Of a stretch of DNA of 64,000 nt, positions 13,442 through 24,002 are shown one piece after another. How positions within the stretch are numbered: the first letter of the stretch is position 1; every line of letters starts with the position of its first letter. The position numbers and the translations under genes were made by a program. The notes beneath the pieces were generated by a model. The model saw only the letters and a program-made list of their open reading frames with translations. It was not told the origin of the DNA and did no database searches. Source of the DNA: Knoellia locipacati (lineage in GTDB: Bacteria > Actinomycetota > Actinomycetes > Actinomycetales > Dermatophilaceae); the NCBI RefSeq assembly GCF_007992835.1, contig NZ_BKBA01000008.1:434001-498000 (forward strand), given 5' to 3'.

Positions 13442-14278
13442 ATGGGTATCCGCAAGTACAAGCCGACGACGCCTGGCCGTCGCGGCTCCAGCGTCGCCGA
13501 CTTCGTCGAGGTCACGCGCTCCACGCCTGAGAAGTCGCTCGTGCGACCGCTCACCAAGAGCGGTGGCCGCAACAACAACGGCCGCATCACGACGCGTCAC
13601 ATCGGTGGTGGCCACAAGCGCGCCTACCGACTCATCGACTTCCGTCGCCACGACAAGGACGGCGTGCCGGCCAAGGTCGCTCACATCGAGTACGACCCCA
13701 ACCGCACCGCCCGCATCGCACTGCTGCACTACGCTGACGGTGAGAAGCGCTACATCCTGGCCCCCAAGGGTCTGGAGCAGGGCGCCAACATCGAGAACGG
13801 TCCCGGTGCGGACATCAAGCCCGGCAACAGCCTGCCGCTGCGCAACATCCCGACCGGTACGGTCATCCACGCCGTCGAGCTCCGCCCCGGTGGCGGCGCG
13901 AAGATCGCGCGTTCGGCCGGCGTCCGCGTCCAGCTCGTTGCCAAGGACGGTCCCTACGCCCAGCTGCGTATGCCGTCCGGCGAGATCCGCAACGTCGACG
14001 CGCGTTGCCGCGCGACGATCGGTGAGGTCGGCAACGCCGAGCAGTCCAACATCAACTGGGGTAAGGCCGGCCGCATGCGCTGGAAGGGCAAGCGCCCGAC
14101 CGTCCGTGGTGTCGTCATGAACCCGGTCGACCACCCCCACGGTGGTGGCGAGGGCCGCACCTCCGGTGGACGCCACCCGGTGAGCCCTTGGGGCAAGCCC
14201 GAGGGCCGCACCCGCCGCCCCGGCAAGCCCAGCGACAAGATGATCGTCCGCCGACGCCGCACTGGCAAGAAGCGCTGA
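13442..14278 (+). CDS. rplB: 50S ribosomal protein L2
   Basis: A 278-residue L2, full length, beginning [20 protein letters not shown]. The peptidyl-transferase-linked segment [20 protein letters not shown] with its conserved histidine is present, and the C-terminus is basic (RRRRTGKKR). It is the fifth gene of the S10 operon, 31 bases after rplW. A GTATGCCGT copy lies in-frame as Met-Pro at 13968. Confidence 0.99.
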   Translation: MGIRKYKPTTPGRRGSSVADFVEVTRSTPEKSLVRPLTKSGGRNNNGRITTRHIGGGHKRAYRLIDFRRHDKDGVPAKVAHIEYDPNRTARIALLHYADGEKRYILAPKGLEQGANIENGPGADIKPGNSLPLRNIPTGTVIHAVELRPGGGAKIARSAGVRVQLVAKDGPYAQLRMPSGEIRNVDARCRATIGEVGNAEQSNINWGKAGRMRWKGKRPTVRGVVMNPVDHPHGGGEGRTSGGRHPVSPWGKPEGRTRRPGKPSDKMIVRRRRTGKKR

Positions 14279-14295
14279 CAAGGAGCCTTTGACAC

Positions 14296-14577
14296 ATGCC
14301 TCGTAGCTTGAAGAAGGGCCCCTTCATCGACGACCACCTTCAGAAGAAGGTGGACGTCCAGAACGAAGCGGGCACCAAGAACGTCATCAAGACCTGGTCG
14401 CGCCGTTCGGTCATCAGCCCGGACATGCTCGGCCACACCCTCGCCGTCCACGACGGCCGCAAGCACGTCCCGGTGTTCGTCACCGAGTCGATGGTCGGCC
14501 ACAAGCTCGGCGAGTTCGCACCCACGCGCACCTTCAAGGGTCACGTGAAGGACGACAAGAAGGGCCGGCGCCGCTGA
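14296..14577 (+). CDS. rpsS: 30S ribosomal protein S19
   Basis: A 93-residue S19 starting [19 protein letters not shown]. It has the conserved block [16 protein letters not shown] and the basic end DDKKGRRR. S19 sits in the 30S head beside S13. Its TGA overlaps the ATG of rplV. Confidence 0.98.
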   Translation: MPRSLKKGPFIDDHLQKKVDVQNEAGTKNVIKTWSRRSVISPDMLGHTLAVHDGRKHVPVFVTESMVGHKLGEFAPTRTFKGHVKDDKKGRRR

Positions 14578-14984
14578 TGGCCACCACGACCGAGAACAAC
14601 GCCGCACAGGTCACCCTGGAGTCACGGGCCCAGGCCCGCCACGTCCGGGTGACCCCGCAGAAGGCGCGTCGGATCATCGACCTCATCCGCGGCAAGAACG
14701 CCAGCGAGGCCATCGCCACGCTGCGCTTCGCCCCGCAGTCGGCGTCCGACCCGATCCTCAAGGTGCTCGAGAGCGCCATCGCCAACGCCCGCGTCAAGGC
14801 CGACAAGACGGCCGAGCGCTTCGACGAGCGCGAGCTCGTCATCACGTCGGCCTACGTCGACGAGGGCGCGACGATGAAGCGTTTCCGTCCGCGCGCACAG
14901 GGTCGCGCATCACGCATCAACAAGCGCACGAGCCACATCACCGTGGTCGTCGCGCCCAAGCCCAGCAAGGGAGGCAACCGCTAA
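14577..14984 (+). CDS. rplV: 50S ribosomal protein L22
   Basis: A 135-residue L22 with a short N-terminal extension ([11 protein letters not shown]). The core motif [20 protein letters not shown] and the tunnel hairpin region ([20 protein letters not shown]) are intact. It is coupled to rpsS and rpsC through one-base stop/start overlaps. Confidence 0.98.
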   Translation: MATTTENNAAQVTLESRAQARHVRVTPQKARRIIDLIRGKNASEAIATLRFAPQSASDPILKVLESAIANARVKADKTAERFDERELVITSAYVDEGATMKRFRPRAQGRASRINKRTSHITVVVAPKPSKGGNR

Positions 14985-15805
14985 TGGGTCAGAAGGTCAA
15001 CCCGCACGGCTTCCGTCTGGGTATCACGTCCGAGCACCGCAGCCGCTGGTTCGCTGACTCCACCAAGGAGGGTCAGCGCTACCGCGACTACGTCAAGGAG
15101 GACGTCGCCATCCGCAAGCTCATGTCCGAGGGCATGGAGCGAGCCGGCATCTCCAAGGTCGAGATCGAGCGCACCCGTGACCGCGTCCGCGTGGACATCC
15201 ACACGGCGCGTCCCGGCATCGTCATCGGTCGCCGTGGCGCCGAGGCCGACCGCATCCGCGGCGAGCTCGAGAAGCTCACGGGCAAGCAGGTGCAGCTGAA
15301 CATCCTCGAGGTCAAGAACCCCGAGACCGATGCCCAGCTCGTCGCCCAGGGCGTCGCCGAGCAGCTCTCTGCTCGCGTCTCGTTCCGTCGCGCCATGCGC
15401 AAGAGCATGCAGTCGGCGACCCGCGCCGGTGCCAAGGGCATCCGCGTCCAGGTCTCCGGCCGTCTCGGCGGCGCCGAGATGTCCCGTACCGAGTTCTACC
15501 GCGAGGGTCGCGTGCCGCTGCACACCCTCCGCGCGAACATCGACGTGGGCTTCTACGAGGCCCGCACCACCTTCGGCCGCATCGGCGTGAAGGTCTGGAT
15601 CTACAAGGGTGACCTCACCGCGCGTGAGCTCGCTGCCCAGCAGGCCACCGCGCCTCGCCAGGGTCGCGGCCCCCGTCGCGACGGTGCTGACCGTCCCGCC
15701 CGCGCTCGTCGCGGCGACCGTCAGGACGCCCCCCAGGCCCAGACCGCCGAGGCGCCCGCCGAGGCCCAGGCCCCGGCGACGACCCCAGAGGGAGCGTCCA
15801 GCTGA
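14984..15805 (+). CDS. rpsC: 30S ribosomal protein S3
   Basis: A 273-residue S3. The KH domain carries [20 protein letters not shown] near residues 75-94; the C-terminal S3 domain runs to about residue 212. A disordered tail rich in arginine, then alanine, glutamine and proline follows ([20 protein letters not shown] onward). Such tails are usual in actinobacterial S3. It is translationally coupled to rplV and rplP. Confidence 0.98.
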   Translation: MGQKVNPHGFRLGITSEHRSRWFADSTKEGQRYRDYVKEDVAIRKLMSEGMERAGISKVEIERTRDRVRVDIHTARPGIVIGRRGAEADRIRGELEKLTGKQVQLNILEVKNPETDAQLVAQGVAEQLSARVSFRRAMRKSMQSATRAGAKGIRVQVSGRLGGAEMSRTEFYREGRVPLHTLRANIDVGFYEARTTFGRIGVKVWIYKGDLTARELAAQQATAPRQGRGPRRDGADRPARARRGDRQDAPQAQTAEAPAEAQAPATTPEGASS

Positions 15806-16224
15806 TGTTGATTCCCCGTCGCGTCAAGCACCGCAAGCAGCACCACCCGGGTCGCTCGGGCGCTGCCAAGGGTGGGACGACCATCGCCTTCGGTGACTAC
15901 GGCCTCCAGGCTCTCGAGCCGGCATACGTCACCAACCGACAGATCGAGTCCGCGCGTATCGCGATGACTCGCTACATGAAGCGTGGCGGCAAGGTGTGGA
16001 TCAACATCTACCCCGACCGCCCGCTGACCAAGAAGCCGGCTGAGACCCGCATGGGTTCCGGTAAGGGTTCGCCCGAGTGGTGGATCGCCAACGTCAAGCC
16101 CGGACGCATCATGTTCGAGATCTCCGGTGTGTCCGAGGAGGTCGCGCGCGAAGCAATGCGCCTGGCCATGCACAAGCTGCCGATGAAGTGCCGCTTCGTC
16201 CAGCGTGAGGGTGGTGACTTCTGA
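15805..16224 (+). CDS. rplP: 50S ribosomal protein L16
   Basis: A 139-residue L16 starting [19 protein letters not shown]. Conserved parts include [20 protein letters not shown] and the tRNA-side loop [18 protein letters not shown]. Length is normal. One CGGCATAC copy lies in-frame as Pro-Ala-Tyr at 15920. The ATG overlaps the rpsC stop, and the stop overlaps rpmC. Confidence 0.98.
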   Translation: MLIPRRVKHRKQHHPGRSGAAKGGTTIAFGDYGLQALEPAYVTNRQIESARIAMTRYMKRGGKVWINIYPDRPLTKKPAETRMGSGKGSPEWWIANVKPGRIMFEISGVSEEVAREAMRLAMHKLPMKCRFVQREGGDF

Positions 16225-16472
16225 TGGCAGTCGGTTCCAAGGACCTGATCTCCAAGGAGCTTCGTGGTCTCGACGACGACCGTCTTGTCGACGAGCTGCG
16301 CAAGGCCAAGGAGGAGCTGTTCAACCTGCGGTTCCAGTCCGCAACCGGTCAGCTCGACAACCACGGTCGACTCCGCGCCGTCCGCAAGGACATCGCCCGG
16401 ATCTACACCGAGATGCGTGAGCGCGAGCTCGGCATCGGTTCCGCCCCGGCGAAGTCGGAGGACACCAAGTGA
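16224..16472 (+). CDS. rpmC: 50S ribosomal protein L29
   Basis: An 82-residue L29: a two-helix protein near the tunnel exit. The central block [20 protein letters not shown] is diagnostic. It is slightly longer than many L29 proteins because of a charged tail ending [10 protein letters not shown]. The stop overlaps the GTG of rpsQ as GTGA. Confidence 0.97.
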   Translation: MAVGSKDLISKELRGLDDDRLVDELRKAKEELFNLRFQSATGQLDNHGRLRAVRKDIARIYTEMRERELGIGSAPAKSEDTK

Positions 16473-16771
16473 GTGAGAACGTGAAGGACGAGAACGTGAC
16501 TGCCGAGCAGACCGAGACCGCTCGGAACTACCGCAAGACCCGCCAGGGCTACGTCGTCAGCGACAAGATGGACAAGACCGTCGTCGTCGAGGTCGAGGAC
16601 CGCGTCAAGCACGCCCTGTACGGCAAGGTCCTGCGTCGTTCCAGCAAGGTCAAGGCGCACGACGAGGAGAACGTCGCCGGCATCGGTGACCGCGTCCTCA
16701 TCATGGAGACCCGTCCGCTCTCGGCGACCAAGCGCTGGCGCCTGGTCGAGGTCCTCGAGAAGGCCAAGTAA
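16469..16771 (+). CDS. rpsQ: 30S ribosomal protein S17
   Basis: A 100-residue S17 with an acidic N-terminal extension of about 20 residues ([20 protein letters not shown]) before the OB-fold core ([20 protein letters not shown]). The extension is common in actinobacteria. The GTG start at 16469 overlaps the rpmC stop by four bases. It is the last gene of the S10 operon proper; a 64-base gap follows. Confidence 0.97.
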   Translation: MSENVKDENVTAEQTETARNYRKTRQGYVVSDKMDKTVVVEVEDRVKHALYGKVLRRSSKVKAHDEENVAGIGDRVLIMETRPLSATKRWRLVEVLEKAK

Positions 16772-16795
16772 GCCCCAGTTCGGCCAGGCTCTGCC

Positions 16796-16825
16796 CTGAC
16801 GCAGAGAACCAGCACGACGTATAGG
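16796..16825 (+). promoter_or_regulatory. Possible internal promoter before rplN
   Basis: CTGACG (16796-16801), 18-base spacer, TATAGG (16820-16825). This is where the spc operon starts in many bacteria. The -10 overlaps the AGGAG ribosome-binding site of rplN, which weakens the case. Confidence 0.3.
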
Positions 16826-16835
16826 AGACAGATAA

Positions 16836-17204
16836 GTGATCCAGCAGGAGTCGCGAGTGCGCGTCGCCGACAACACCGGTGCCAAGGAAATCTTGTGCAT
16901 CCGTGTTCTCGGTGGCTCGGGTCGCCGGTATGCCGGTATTGGCGACACCATCGTCGCCACGGTGAAGGACGCCATCCCCGGTGGCAACGTCAAGAAGGGC
17001 GACGTCGTCAAGGCGGTCATCGTCCGCACCAAGAAGGAGCGCCGTCGCGCAGACGGTTCCTACATCAAGTTCGATGAGAACGCCGCAGTGATCCTCAAGA
17101 CCGACGGTGACCCCCGTGGTACCCGCATCTTCGGCCCGGTGGGCCGTGAGCTTCGCGACAAGAAGTTCATGAAGATCATCTCGCTGGCGCCGGAGGTGCT
17201 CTGA
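16836..17204 (+). CDS. rplN: 50S ribosomal protein L14
   Basis: A 122-residue L14, the exact usual bacterial length, beginning [20 protein letters not shown]. The GTG start follows AGGAG. L14 forms an intersubunit bridge and binds L19. A GTATGCCG copy at 16928 is in-frame as Tyr-Ala and uses the rare TAT codon. It opens the spc gene block. Confidence 0.98.
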   Translation: MIQQESRVRVADNTGAKEILCIRVLGGSGRRYAGIGDTIVATVKDAIPGGNVKKGDVVKAVIVRTKKERRRADGSYIKFDENAAVILKTDGDPRGTRIFGPVGRELRDKKFMKIISLAPEVL

Positions 17205-17207
17205 GCC

Positions 17208-17555
17208 ATGGCGAAGTTCCGCATCAAGAAGGGTGACACCGTCCAGGTGCTCACCGGCAAGGATAAGGGTTCGACCGGCAAGGTCATCGCGGTCTACCGC
17301 GAGAACGACCGTGTCCTCGTCGAGGGCGTCAACCGCGTCACCCGTCACACCAAGGCCGGCCAGACTGCCCGTGGCAGCCAGACCGGTGGCCTCGTCGTGC
17401 AGGAGGCGCCGATCCACGTGAGCAACGTGCAGGTCGTCGACCCGTCCGACAAGAAGCCGACCCGTACCAAGACCCGCGTCGAGACCGTCGAGCGTGACGG
17501 ACGCCAGAAGGCCGTCCGGACCCGCGTCGGCGTGCGCTCGGGCAAGGACCTGTGA
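17208..17555 (+). CDS. rplX: 50S ribosomal protein L24
   Basis: A 115-residue L24 with the KOW-type start [20 protein letters not shown]. It is an early assembly protein bound at the 5' end of 23S rRNA. It lies three bases after rplN and overlaps or abuts rplE. Length is normal for actinobacteria. Confidence 0.98.
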   Translation: MAKFRIKKGDTVQVLTGKDKGSTGKVIAVYRENDRVLVEGVNRVTRHTKAGQTARGSQTGGLVVQEAPIHVSNVQVVDPSDKKPTRTKTRVETVERDGRQKAVRTRVGVRSGKDL

Positions 17556-17560
17556 GCCTC

Positions 17561-18127
17561 ATGACCGAAACCACCACCACGGCTTCGCCCCGCCTCAAGC
17601 AGCGCTACGCGGACGAGATCCGCTCGGCCCTGCTCGAGCAGTTCGGCTACGCCAACGTCATGCAGGTTCCCGGCGTCGTCAAGGTCGTCGTCAACATGGG
17701 TGTCGGCGACGCGGCCAAGGACAGCAAGCTCATCGAGGGCGCGGTTCGCGACCTCACGGCGATCACCGGCCAGAAGCCGGTCGTCACCAAGGCGCGCAAG
17801 TCCATCGCCCAGTTCAAGCTGCGTGAGGGCATGCCGATCGGCACGCACACCACGCTGCGTGGCGACCGCATGTGGGAGTTCCTCGACCGCCTCATCTCGG
17901 TCGCGCTTCCCCGCATCCGTGACTTCCGTGGCATGAGCCCCAAGCAGTTCGACGGTCGCGGCAACTACACCTTCGGCCTCACGGAGCAGTCGATGTTCCA
18001 CGAGATCGACCAGGACAAGATCGACCGCGTGCGGGGCATGGACATCACCATCGTCACCACGGCGACGAACGACGACGAGGGACGCGCGCTGCTCAAGGCG
18101 CTCGGCATGCCCTTCAAGGAGAACTGA
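17561..18127 (+). CDS. rplE: 50S ribosomal protein L5
   Basis: A 188-residue L5 that binds 5S rRNA. Diagnostic stretches are [20 protein letters not shown] and [20 protein letters not shown]. Two starts are possible. A GTG at 17552 overlaps the rplX stop but lies only three bases after AAGGA. The ATG at 17561 ([16 protein letters not shown]) is chosen; the choice changes the N-terminus by three residues. Confidence 0.95.
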   Translation: MTETTTTASPRLKQRYADEIRSALLEQFGYANVMQVPGVVKVVVNMGVGDAAKDSKLIEGAVRDLTAITGQKPVVTKARKSIAQFKLREGMPIGTHTTLRGDRMWEFLDRLISVALPRIRDFRGMSPKQFDGRGNYTFGLTEQSMFHEIDQDKIDRVRGMDITIVTTATNDDEGRALLKALGMPFKEN

Positions 18128-18128
18128 C

Positions 18129-18314
18129 ATGGCCAAGACCGCTCTTGTCAACAAGGCGAACAAGAAGCCGAAGTTCAAGGTGCGCGGCTACACGCGCTGC
18201 CAGCGCTGCGGCCGTCCCCACTCGGTCTACCGCAAGTTCGGCCTGTGCCGGATCTGCCTCCGGGAGATGGCCCACCGTGGCGAGCTTCCCGGTGTGACCA
18301 AGTCTTCCTGGTGA
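18129..18314 (+). CDS. rpsN: 30S ribosomal protein S14, zinc-binding type
   Basis: A 61-residue S14 of the short type Z. The two CxxC pairs that bind zinc are present (CQRCGRPH and CRICLREM). It starts [20 protein letters not shown]. Many actinobacteria keep a second, zinc-free long S14 elsewhere for zinc starvation; none is in this window. It follows rplE by one base. Confidence 0.98.
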   Translation: MAKTALVNKANKKPKFKVRGYTRCQRCGRPHSVYRKFGLCRICLREMAHRGELPGVTKSSW

Positions 18315-18472
18315 CCCAGTTCCAGAACTGAACCGAGGTATGCCGCGGGGCCCTGTCCCGCTGCGATCCTCCCCCGCCGCAGCACGCGGCCTACCCCAAG
18401 ACCATCTACATCGAAGGTCAGCCGGAGCAACAGCCCCGGATGAAACCACGGTGAGAAGGGCGGAGAAGCCCA

Positions 18473-18871
18473 ATGACAATGACTGACCCGATTGCGGACA
18501 TGCTGACCCGCGTCCGGAACGCCAACTCGGCGCACAAGGACACGGTTGCCATGCCGTTCAGCAAGCTCAAGTCGCACATCGCGGAGATCCTCGAGGCCGA
18601 GGGTTACATCGCCGGCTGGACCGTCGAGGACGCCGAGGTCGGCAAGACCTTGACGATCAACCTCAAGTACGGCCCCAACCGCGAGCGTTCCATCGCGGGT
18701 GTGCGCCGCGTGTCCAAGCCCGGACTGCGCGTCTACGCCAAGTCCACCAACCTGCCCAAGGTCCTCGGTGGTCTCGGTGTTGCCATCATCTCGACGTCGT
18801 CCGGTCTGCTCACTGACCGGCAGGCCGCTAGCAAGGGTGTGGGTGGGGAAGTCCTCGCCTACATCTGGTAA
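18473..18871 (+). CDS. rpsH: 30S ribosomal protein S8
   Basis: A 132-residue S8 starting [20 protein letters not shown], with the C-terminal signature [21 protein letters not shown]8 is a primary 16S binder and, in E. coli, the repressor of the spc operon. The 158-base gap upstream holds small hairpins (for example CTGCG/CGCAG) and a GTATGCCG copy at 18338. It could be a regulatory spacer, but no clear S8-type target was recognised. Confidence 0.98.
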   Translation: MTMTDPIADMLTRVRNANSAHKDTVAMPFSKLKSHIAEILEAEGYIAGWTVEDAEVGKTLTINLKYGPNRERSIAGVRRVSKPGLRVYAKSTNLPKVLGGLGVAIISTSSGLLTDRQAASKGVGGEVLAYIW

Positions 18872-18882
18872 GGGGATCTGAC

Positions 18883-19419
18883 ATGTCGCGCATCGGACGT
18901 CTTCCGGTTGCCATCCCCTCCGGTGTCGAGATCAACGTCGAGGGCCAGACCGTCAAGGTCAAGGGTCCCAAGGGCGAGCTCGCACACACGGTGGCTCAGC
19001 CCATCACGGTTGAGAAAAGCGATGGCGAGGTCCAGGTGTCTCGGCCGAACGACGAGCGCGAGTCGCGCTCGCTGCACGGCCTGACCCGCTCGCTCATCAA
19101 CAACATGGTTCTCGGTGTCACCGAGGGCTACGTCAAGAAGCTCGAGATCCACGGCACCGGTTACCGCGTGCAGAACAAGGGCGGTTCGCTCGAGTTCGCA
19201 CTCGGCTACTCGCACTCGATCACGGTCGAGCCGCCGCAAGGCATCACCTTCACCGTCGAGAACCCCACCCGGTTCCAGGTCGAGGGCATCGACAAGCAGC
19301 TCGTCGGTGAGGTTGCCGCCAACATTCGCAAGCTCCGCAAGCCCGACCCGTACAAGGGCAAGGGCGTGCGCTACGCCGGCGAGCACATCCGCCGCAAGGT
19401 CGGAAAGGCTGGTAAGTAA
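18883..19419 (+). CDS. rplF: 50S ribosomal protein L6
   Basis: A 178-residue L6 with both homologous domains. It begins [20 protein letters not shown] and ends with the conserved [22 protein letters not shown]6 sits near the factor-binding site. Length and spacing (11 bases after rpsH, 3 before rplR) are normal. Confidence 0.98.
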   Translation: MSRIGRLPVAIPSGVEINVEGQTVKVKGPKGELAHTVAQPITVEKSDGEVQVSRPNDERESRSLHGLTRSLINNMVLGVTEGYVKKLEIHGTGYRVQNKGGSLEFALGYSHSITVEPPQGITFTVENPTRFQVEGIDKQLVGEVAANIRKLRKPDPYKGKGVRYAGEHIRRKVGKAGK

Positions 19420-19422
19420 GCC

Positions 19423-19797
19423 ATGGCAATGATCATCAAGCGCGCCAAGGGCAAGGTCGCCGCACGCGGCCGTCGCCACATCCGTCTCCGCAAGCACGTC
19501 GCGGGCACGGCGGCTCGTCCCCGTCTCGTCGTCTCGCGCTCCTCGCGTCACGTCTTCGTCCAGGTCGTCGACGACACCGTGGGCAAGACCGTCGCGTCGG
19601 CGTCGACCATGGAGGCCGACGTCCGCTCGTTCGAGGGCGACAAGACCGCCAAGGCCAAGAAGGTCGGCGAGCTCGTCGCCGAGCGCGCCAAGGCAGCCGG
19701 TGTCGAGGCAGTCGTCTTCGACCGTGGTGGCAACAAGTACCACGGTCGCGTCGCGGCCATCGCCGACGGCGCCCGCGAGGGTGGGCTGTCGCTGTGA
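19423..19797 (+). CDS. rplR: 50S ribosomal protein L18
   Basis: A 124-residue L18, a 5S rRNA binder. Conserved stretches are [32 protein letters not shown] and the C-terminal [20 protein letters not shown]. The ATG at 19423 gives [11 protein letters not shown]; the start is not in doubt. Confidence 0.98.
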   Translation: MAMIIKRAKGKVAARGRRHIRLRKHVAGTAARPRLVVSRSSRHVFVQVVDDTVGKTVASASTMEADVRSFEGDKTAKAKKVGELVAERAKAAGVEAVVFDRGGNKYHGRVAAIADGAREGGLSL

Positions 19798-19840
19798 CCC
19801 ACATGCTTTCCCAGACCAGTGTTGAAATGAGGAACATCTG

Positions 19841-20515
19841 ATGCCAGGACCCCAGCGTCGAGGCACCGGTCCCGCTTCTGCCGGCGGCGACAACCGCAGC
19901 GACAACCGTGGCGGCGACCGTCGCGGTGGCCGTGGCGACGACCGTCGCGGCGGTGGCCGCGAAGCCGAGAAGAGCCAGTATCTCGAGCGCGTCGTGACCA
20001 TCAACCGTGTCTCCAAGGTCGTCAAGGGTGGTCGTCGCTTCAGCTTCACCGCTCTCGTCGTCGTCGGCGACGGTGACGGCACCGTGGGCGTCGGCTACGG
20101 CAAGGCCAAGGAAGTTCCCGCCGCGATCGCCAAGGGTGTCGAGGAGGCCAAGAAGGAGTTCTTCAAGGTCCCGCGCATCCAGGGCACCATCCCGCACCCC
20201 GTGCAGGGTGAGGCCGCAGCCGGTGTCGTCATGCTCCGTCCCGCCAGCCCCGGTACCGGTGTCATCGCCGGTGGCCCGGTGCGTGCGGTGCTCGAGTGTG
20301 CAGGCGTCCACGACGTGCTCTCGAAGAGCCTCGGTTCGTCCAACGCGATCAACATCGTCCACGCGACCGTTCAGGCTCTCAAGGAGCTCGAGCGTCCGGA
20401 GTCCGTGGCTGCCCGCCGCGGTCTGCCGGTGGACCAGGTTGCCCCCGCTGCGATGCTGCGTGCCCAGGCCGCCGGCATCGCCGAGGCCCGTGACGCAGCC
20501 AAGGCTGGTGCGTGA
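19841..20515 (+). CDS. rpsE: 30S ribosomal protein S5
   Basis: A 224-residue S5. The N-terminus (about residues 1-45) is a glycine- and arginine-rich extension ([14 protein letters not shown] region), typical of actinobacteria. The S5 domain follows ([20 protein letters not shown], then [20 protein letters not shown]). The family end block is [18 protein letters not shown]. The stop overlaps rpmD. Confidence 0.98.
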   Translation: MPGPQRRGTGPASAGGDNRSDNRGGDRRGGRGDDRRGGGREAEKSQYLERVVTINRVSKVVKGGRRFSFTALVVVGDGDGTVGVGYGKAKEVPAAIAKGVEEAKKEFFKVPRIQGTIPHPVQGEAAAGVVMLRPASPGTGVIAGGPVRAVLECAGVHDVLSKSLGSSNAINIVHATVQALKELERPESVAARRGLPVDQVAPAAMLRAQAAGIAEARDAAKAGA

Positions 20516-20697
20516 TGGCTCGACTCAAGGTGACCCAGACCCGTTCGGAGATCGGCGGCAAGCAGAACCAGCGCGACACGCTGCGCAGCCTCGGTCTCAA
20601 GCGCATTGGCGACGTCGTCGTCAAGGAGGACCGTCCCGAGATCCGCGGGATGGTCAAGACGGTGACGCACCTCGTTGCCGTCGAGGAGGTTGAGTGA
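20515..20697 (+). CDS. rpmD: 50S ribosomal protein L30
   Basis: A 60-residue L30, beginning [20 protein letters not shown]. The ATG at 20515 overlaps the rpsE stop (TGATG). A GTG one codon upstream is possible but would only add one residue. The domain [20 protein letters not shown] is diagnostic. Confidence 0.97.
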   Translation: MARLKVTQTRSEIGGKQNQRDTLRSLGLKRIGDVVVKEDRPEIRGMVKTVTHLVAVEEVE

Positions 20698-20699
20698 TC

Positions 20700-21188
20700 A
20701 TGGCTGATTCCAAGTCACAGCAGGCCAAGACCGAGGGCACCGCTCTCAAGGTCCACCACCTGCGTCCGGCCCCCGGCGCCAAGACCGCCAGGACCCGTGT
20801 CGGTCGTGGTGAGGGCTCCAAGGGCAAGACCGCCGGTCGCGGTACCAAGGGCTCCAAGGCCCGCTACCAGGTTCCGGAGCGCTTCGAGGGTGGCTCGACC
20901 CCCCTCCACATGCGTCTGCCGAAGCTGCGCGGCTTCAAGAACCCGTTCAAGACCGAGTACCAGGTCGTCAACCTCGACCGCCTCTCGGCTCTCTACCCCG
21001 ACGGTGGCGACGTGACGGTCGAGGACCTCGTGTCCAAGGGCGCCGTCCGCGGCGGCCAGCTCGTCAAGGTGCTCGGCACCGGCGAGATCTCGGTGGCCGT
21101 CAACGTCACCGCCGACAAGTTCTCGGCGTCCGCCAAGGAGAAGATCGAGGCCGCTGGCGGCTCGACCAACCTGGGCGCGTCTGCCTGA
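20700..21188 (+). CDS. rplO: 50S ribosomal protein L15
   Basis: A 162-residue L15, including a short polar N-terminal extension before [20 protein letters not shown]. The glycine-rich RNA-binding part ([20 protein letters not shown]) and the [16 protein letters not shown] block are intact. The ATG at 20700 has GAGGAGG 10 bases upstream; a GTG at 20694 overlapping the rpmD stop is the alternative. A hairpin and probable promoter separate it from secY. Confidence 0.96.
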   Translation: MADSKSQQAKTEGTALKVHHLRPAPGAKTARTRVGRGEGSKGKTAGRGTKGSKARYQVPERFEGGSTPLHMRLPKLRGFKNPFKTEYQVVNLDRLSALYPDGGDVTVEDLVSKGAVRGGQLVKVLGTGEISVAVNVTADKFSASAKEKIEAAGGSTNLGASA

Positions 21189-21210
21189 AGCTGAACCGCA
21201 TGGTTCGTGT

Positions 21211-21260
21211 GCCGCAGGGCGTGGTTCCGGAGGCTGACTTCGGAACTCGCCTTGCGGCAT
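21211..21260 (+). terminator. Hairpin between rplO and secY
   Basis: Arms 21211-21230 and 21242-21260 pair over about 18 bases with one G-U pair and a small bulge, around an 11-nt loop. The 3' arm runs into CGGCATAC (21255). It probably ends or weakens spc transcription before secY. Confidence 0.6.
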
Positions 21261-21292
21261 ACGTCGTTTGACCCCCTGTACGGACCGGCGTC

Positions 21293-21321
21293 GCTGACTG
21301 CTGCTCGGGCCGGGGTATCTT
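21293..21321 (+). promoter_or_regulatory. Putative secY-adk promoter
   Basis: -35 GCTGAC (21293-21298), 17-base spacer, -10 TATCTT (21316-21321), giving a leader of about 45 bases. It fits the hairpin upstream that would separate secY from the ribosomal genes. Confidence 0.5.
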
Positions 21322-21373
21322 TGTTCGTCGATTGCCACACTGATGCGGCTACAGCCGCCCACCTGGAGGACCT

Positions 21374-22690
21374 GTGCTCACCGCCTTCGGCCGCGCGTTC
21401 AAGACGCCCGACCTGCGCAGGAAGATCCTGTTCACCCTCGCGATCATCGCGGTCTACCGGCTCGGCGCCCACGTGCCGACGCCCGGAGTGAGCTACTCGC
21501 TCATCCAGGCCTGCCAAAAGGGTGCAGGCGACGCCAACGACCTCCTGGGTCTCGCGAACCTGTTCAGCGGTGGAGCCCTGCTCCAGCTGTCCATCTTCGC
21601 GCTCGGGATCATGCCCTACATCACCGCGAGCATCATCATCCAGCTGCTCACGGTGGTCATCCCGAAGTTCGAGGCCCTCAAGAAGGAGGGTCAGGCCGGG
21701 CAGTCGAAGATGACGCAGTACACGCGCTACCTCACGATCGCGCTGGCCGTCCTCCAGTCGGCCACGTTCATCACCTTCGCGCAGAACCCCTCGCAGCTGT
21801 TTGCGAACCCGGCGTGCACCAACATCCTCACGGACGACTCGATCGTCACGATCCTCATCATGGTGCTCACGATGACGGCCGGCACCGGCCTCGTCATGTG
21901 GCTTGGTGAGCTCGTCACCGACAAGGGTGTCGGCAACGGCATGTCGATCCTCATCTTCACGTCCATCGCCGCGACCTTCCCGGGCGCCCTGTGGGCCATC
22001 CAGCAGAAGGAGGGTCGCTGGGACATCTTCCTGGGGATCATCCTCATGGGGTTCGTCATCATCGCGCTCGTCGTCTACGTCGAGCAGAGCCAGCGCCGCA
22101 TCCCGGTGCAGTACGCCAAGCGCATGGTCGGCCGTCGTGTCTACGGCGGCACGTCGACCTACATCCCGCTCAAGGTCAACATGGCCGGTGTCATCCCGGT
22201 GATCTTCGCGAGCTCGCTGCTCGCGCTGCCGACGCTGCTCGCGCAGTTCAACCGCAAGGCCGACGGCTCGAGCGCCGGCTGGGTCCAGTGGATCGACGCG
22301 AACTTCGCCGGTGGCGACACCTGGGAGTACGCGCTGACCTACATCGCGCTCATCCTCTTCTTCACGTTCTTCTACGTGTCGATCACGTTCAACCCCACCG
22401 AAGTCGCCGACAACATGAAGAAGTACGGCGGCTTCATCCCGGGTATCCGTGCCGGGCGACCCACGGCGGAGTACCTGCAGTACGTCCTCACCCGCATCAC
22501 CGTCCCGGGTGCGATCTACCTCGCGCTGATCTCGATCATCCCGCTCATCGCCCTCGTGCTCGTCGGCGCCAACCAGAACTTCCCGTTCGGTGGCACCTCG
22601 ATCCTCATCATCGTGGGCGTCGGTCTCGAGACCGTGAAGCAGATCGAGTCCCAGCTGCAGCAGCGTCACTACGAAGGGTTCCTCAAGTAA
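21374..22690 (+). CDS. secY: Protein translocase channel subunit SecY
   Basis: A 438-residue, ten-helix membrane channel of the Sec system. It begins [20 protein letters not shown] and carries the expected segments, such as [20 protein letters not shown] in helix 2 (plug region) and [20 protein letters not shown] before the last helices. The GTG start at 21374 is preceded by GGAGG. It is coupled to adk by a one-base stop/start overlap. Confidence 0.98.
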   Translation: MLTAFGRAFKTPDLRRKILFTLAIIAVYRLGAHVPTPGVSYSLIQACQKGAGDANDLLGLANLFSGGALLQLSIFALGIMPYITASIIIQLLTVVIPKFEALKKEGQAGQSKMTQYTRYLTIALAVLQSATFITFAQNPSQLFANPACTNILTDDSIVTILIMVLTMTAGTGLVMWLGELVTDKGVGNGMSILIFTSIAATFPGALWAIQQKEGRWDIFLGIILMGFVIIALVVYVEQSQRRIPVQYAKRMVGRRVYGGTSTYIPLKVNMAGVIPVIFASSLLALPTLLAQFNRKADGSSAGWVQWIDANFAGGDTWEYALTYIALILFFTFFYVSITFNPTEVADNMKKYGGFIPGIRAGRPTAEYLQYVLTRITVPGAIYLALISIIPLIALVLVGANQNFPFGGTSILIIVGVGLETVKQIESQLQQRHYEGFLK

Positions 22691-23265
22691 TGACTTCTCA
22701 GGGCAGGCGCCTCATCATCCTCGGGCCTCCCGGAGCCGGCAAGGGCACGCAGGCCGCCCGCATCGCCGAGCACTTCGGGATCCCGGCGATCTCCACCGGA
22801 GACATCTTCCGGGCCAACATCAAGAACGGCACCGAGCTGGGCAAGCAGGTCCAGGAGATCACCGCCTCGGGCGGCTACGTCTCCGACGACATCACCAACG
22901 CGATCGTCGAGGACCGGCTCAACGAGGACGACGCCCGTGAGGGCTTCCTCCTCGACGGCTACCCCCGCACCACGGGTCAGGTCACCGCGCTCGACTGGAT
23001 GCTCGGCAAGCACGACCACGGACTCGACAAGGTCCTCGCGCTCACCGTCGACGAGGACGCCGTGGTCTCCCGGCTCCTCAAGCGGGCCGAGACCGAGGGC
23101 CGCGCCGACGACACCGAGGACGTCATCCGCGAGCGTCAGGCGATCTACCGCCGCGAGACGGCCCCGCTCGTCGAGGTCTACGCCGAGCGTGGCCTCCTCG
23201 TCGAGGTCGACGGCCTCGGCGCGATGGACGAGGTCACCGAGCGGATCATCACCGCTCTGAGCTGA
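22690..23265 (+). CDS. adk: Adenylate kinase (short form)
   Basis: A 191-residue enzyme that interconverts ATP, ADP and AMP. The P-loop [18 protein letters not shown] and the DGYPRTTGQ motif are clear. It lacks the zinc-finger LID domain, like mycobacterial Adk, so it is the short type. It sits directly after secY as in most actinobacteria. map, which usually follows, is displaced by about 1.4 kb here. Confidence 0.98.
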   Translation: MTSQGRRLIILGPPGAGKGTQAARIAEHFGIPAISTGDIFRANIKNGTELGKQVQEITASGGYVSDDITNAIVEDRLNEDDAREGFLLDGYPRTTGQVTALDWMLGKHDHGLDKVLALTVDEDAVVSRLLKRAETEGRADDTEDVIRERQAIYRRETAPLVEVYAERGLLVEVDGLGAMDEVTERIITALS

Positions 23266-23291
23266 GCGCCGCGCACCCGTGCGCACCGCGT

Positions 23292-23327
23292 GAGATGGCC
23301 CCGACACCTCGTTGTCGGGGCCATCTC
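23292..23327 (+). terminator. Terminator after adk
   Basis: A perfect 15-bp stem (23292-23306 / 23313-23327) with a 6-nt loop, 27 bases after the adk stop. It lies between adk and the convergent DinB gene and may serve both. Confidence 0.85.
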
Positions 23328-23423
23328 GCGTCCTCGGGGCGACCTGTGGCCCCGACGTCGCAGGATCCCGGCGACAACCGCGGGGGAGGAGCGCGCTCGG
23401 ACGACCGCGGCGTGGCCGGGTCG

Positions 23424-23909
23424 TCAGAGGACGATGTACTGGCGCCCGTCGAGGAGCTCGCGCACCACGTCGAGCTGACCGGCGTGCGTCGCCGTCTCGA
23501 CGACGACGTGCTGGACGACACTGCGGACGTCGGCGAAGCGCTCGGGCGGCCACTCCGGCTCGCGCCGCAGCGGTGCCGCCTCGAGCGAGACCCCGGCCAG
23601 GATCCGGTCGGACGCGGCGATGGCCGACCGGTAGGCCGCGACGACGTCCTGCGCCGACTCGTCGGCCCCCACGCGCCAGTCGCCGCGCTCGCCCTCGGGC
23701 CACCAGTCGAGTGGGCCGCCGGCGACGACGACCTCGAACCAGTAGCGCTCGTCCGAGAGCGTGAGGTGCCGGACCAGGCCCAGGCAGGTCCAGCCGGAGG
23801 GGAGGACGGGGCGCCGCAGGGCCTCGTCGTCGAGCCCTTCGAGCTGGTCGAGCACGTGGCGTCGGGCGCCGTCGAGGGCGCGCAGCAGGGTGGGGTCTTG
23901 GGCAGGCAC
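23424..23909 (-). CDS. DinB/DUF664 family metal-binding protein
   Basis: A 161-residue four-helix protein of the DinB superfamily. Members often act as metal-dependent thiol transferases or are stress-linked. The likely metal-binding histidines are H48 (LGLVRHLTLSDERYW), H134 and H142 (VVQHVVVETATHAGQLD). The end LDVVRELLDGRQYIVL is typical. It is divergently placed to the FMN reductase and convergent with adk. The substrate is unknown. Confidence 0.85.
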   Translation of the reverse strand: MPAQDPTLLRALDGARRHVLDQLEGLDDEALRRPVLPSGWTCLGLVRHLTLSDERYWFEVVVAGGPLDWWPEGERGDWRVGADESAQDVVAAYRSAIAASDRILAGVSLEAAPLRREPEWPPERFADVRSVVQHVVVETATHAGQLDVVRELLDGRQYIVL

Positions 23910-24002
23910 GTCCCGAGCCTAGGTCGGGGAGGACGAGCCGGCCCGGACGAACCGGCGGCCGGAATCGGGAATGGGCGCACGGCATACCCTGTTCGTTGAA
24001 CT

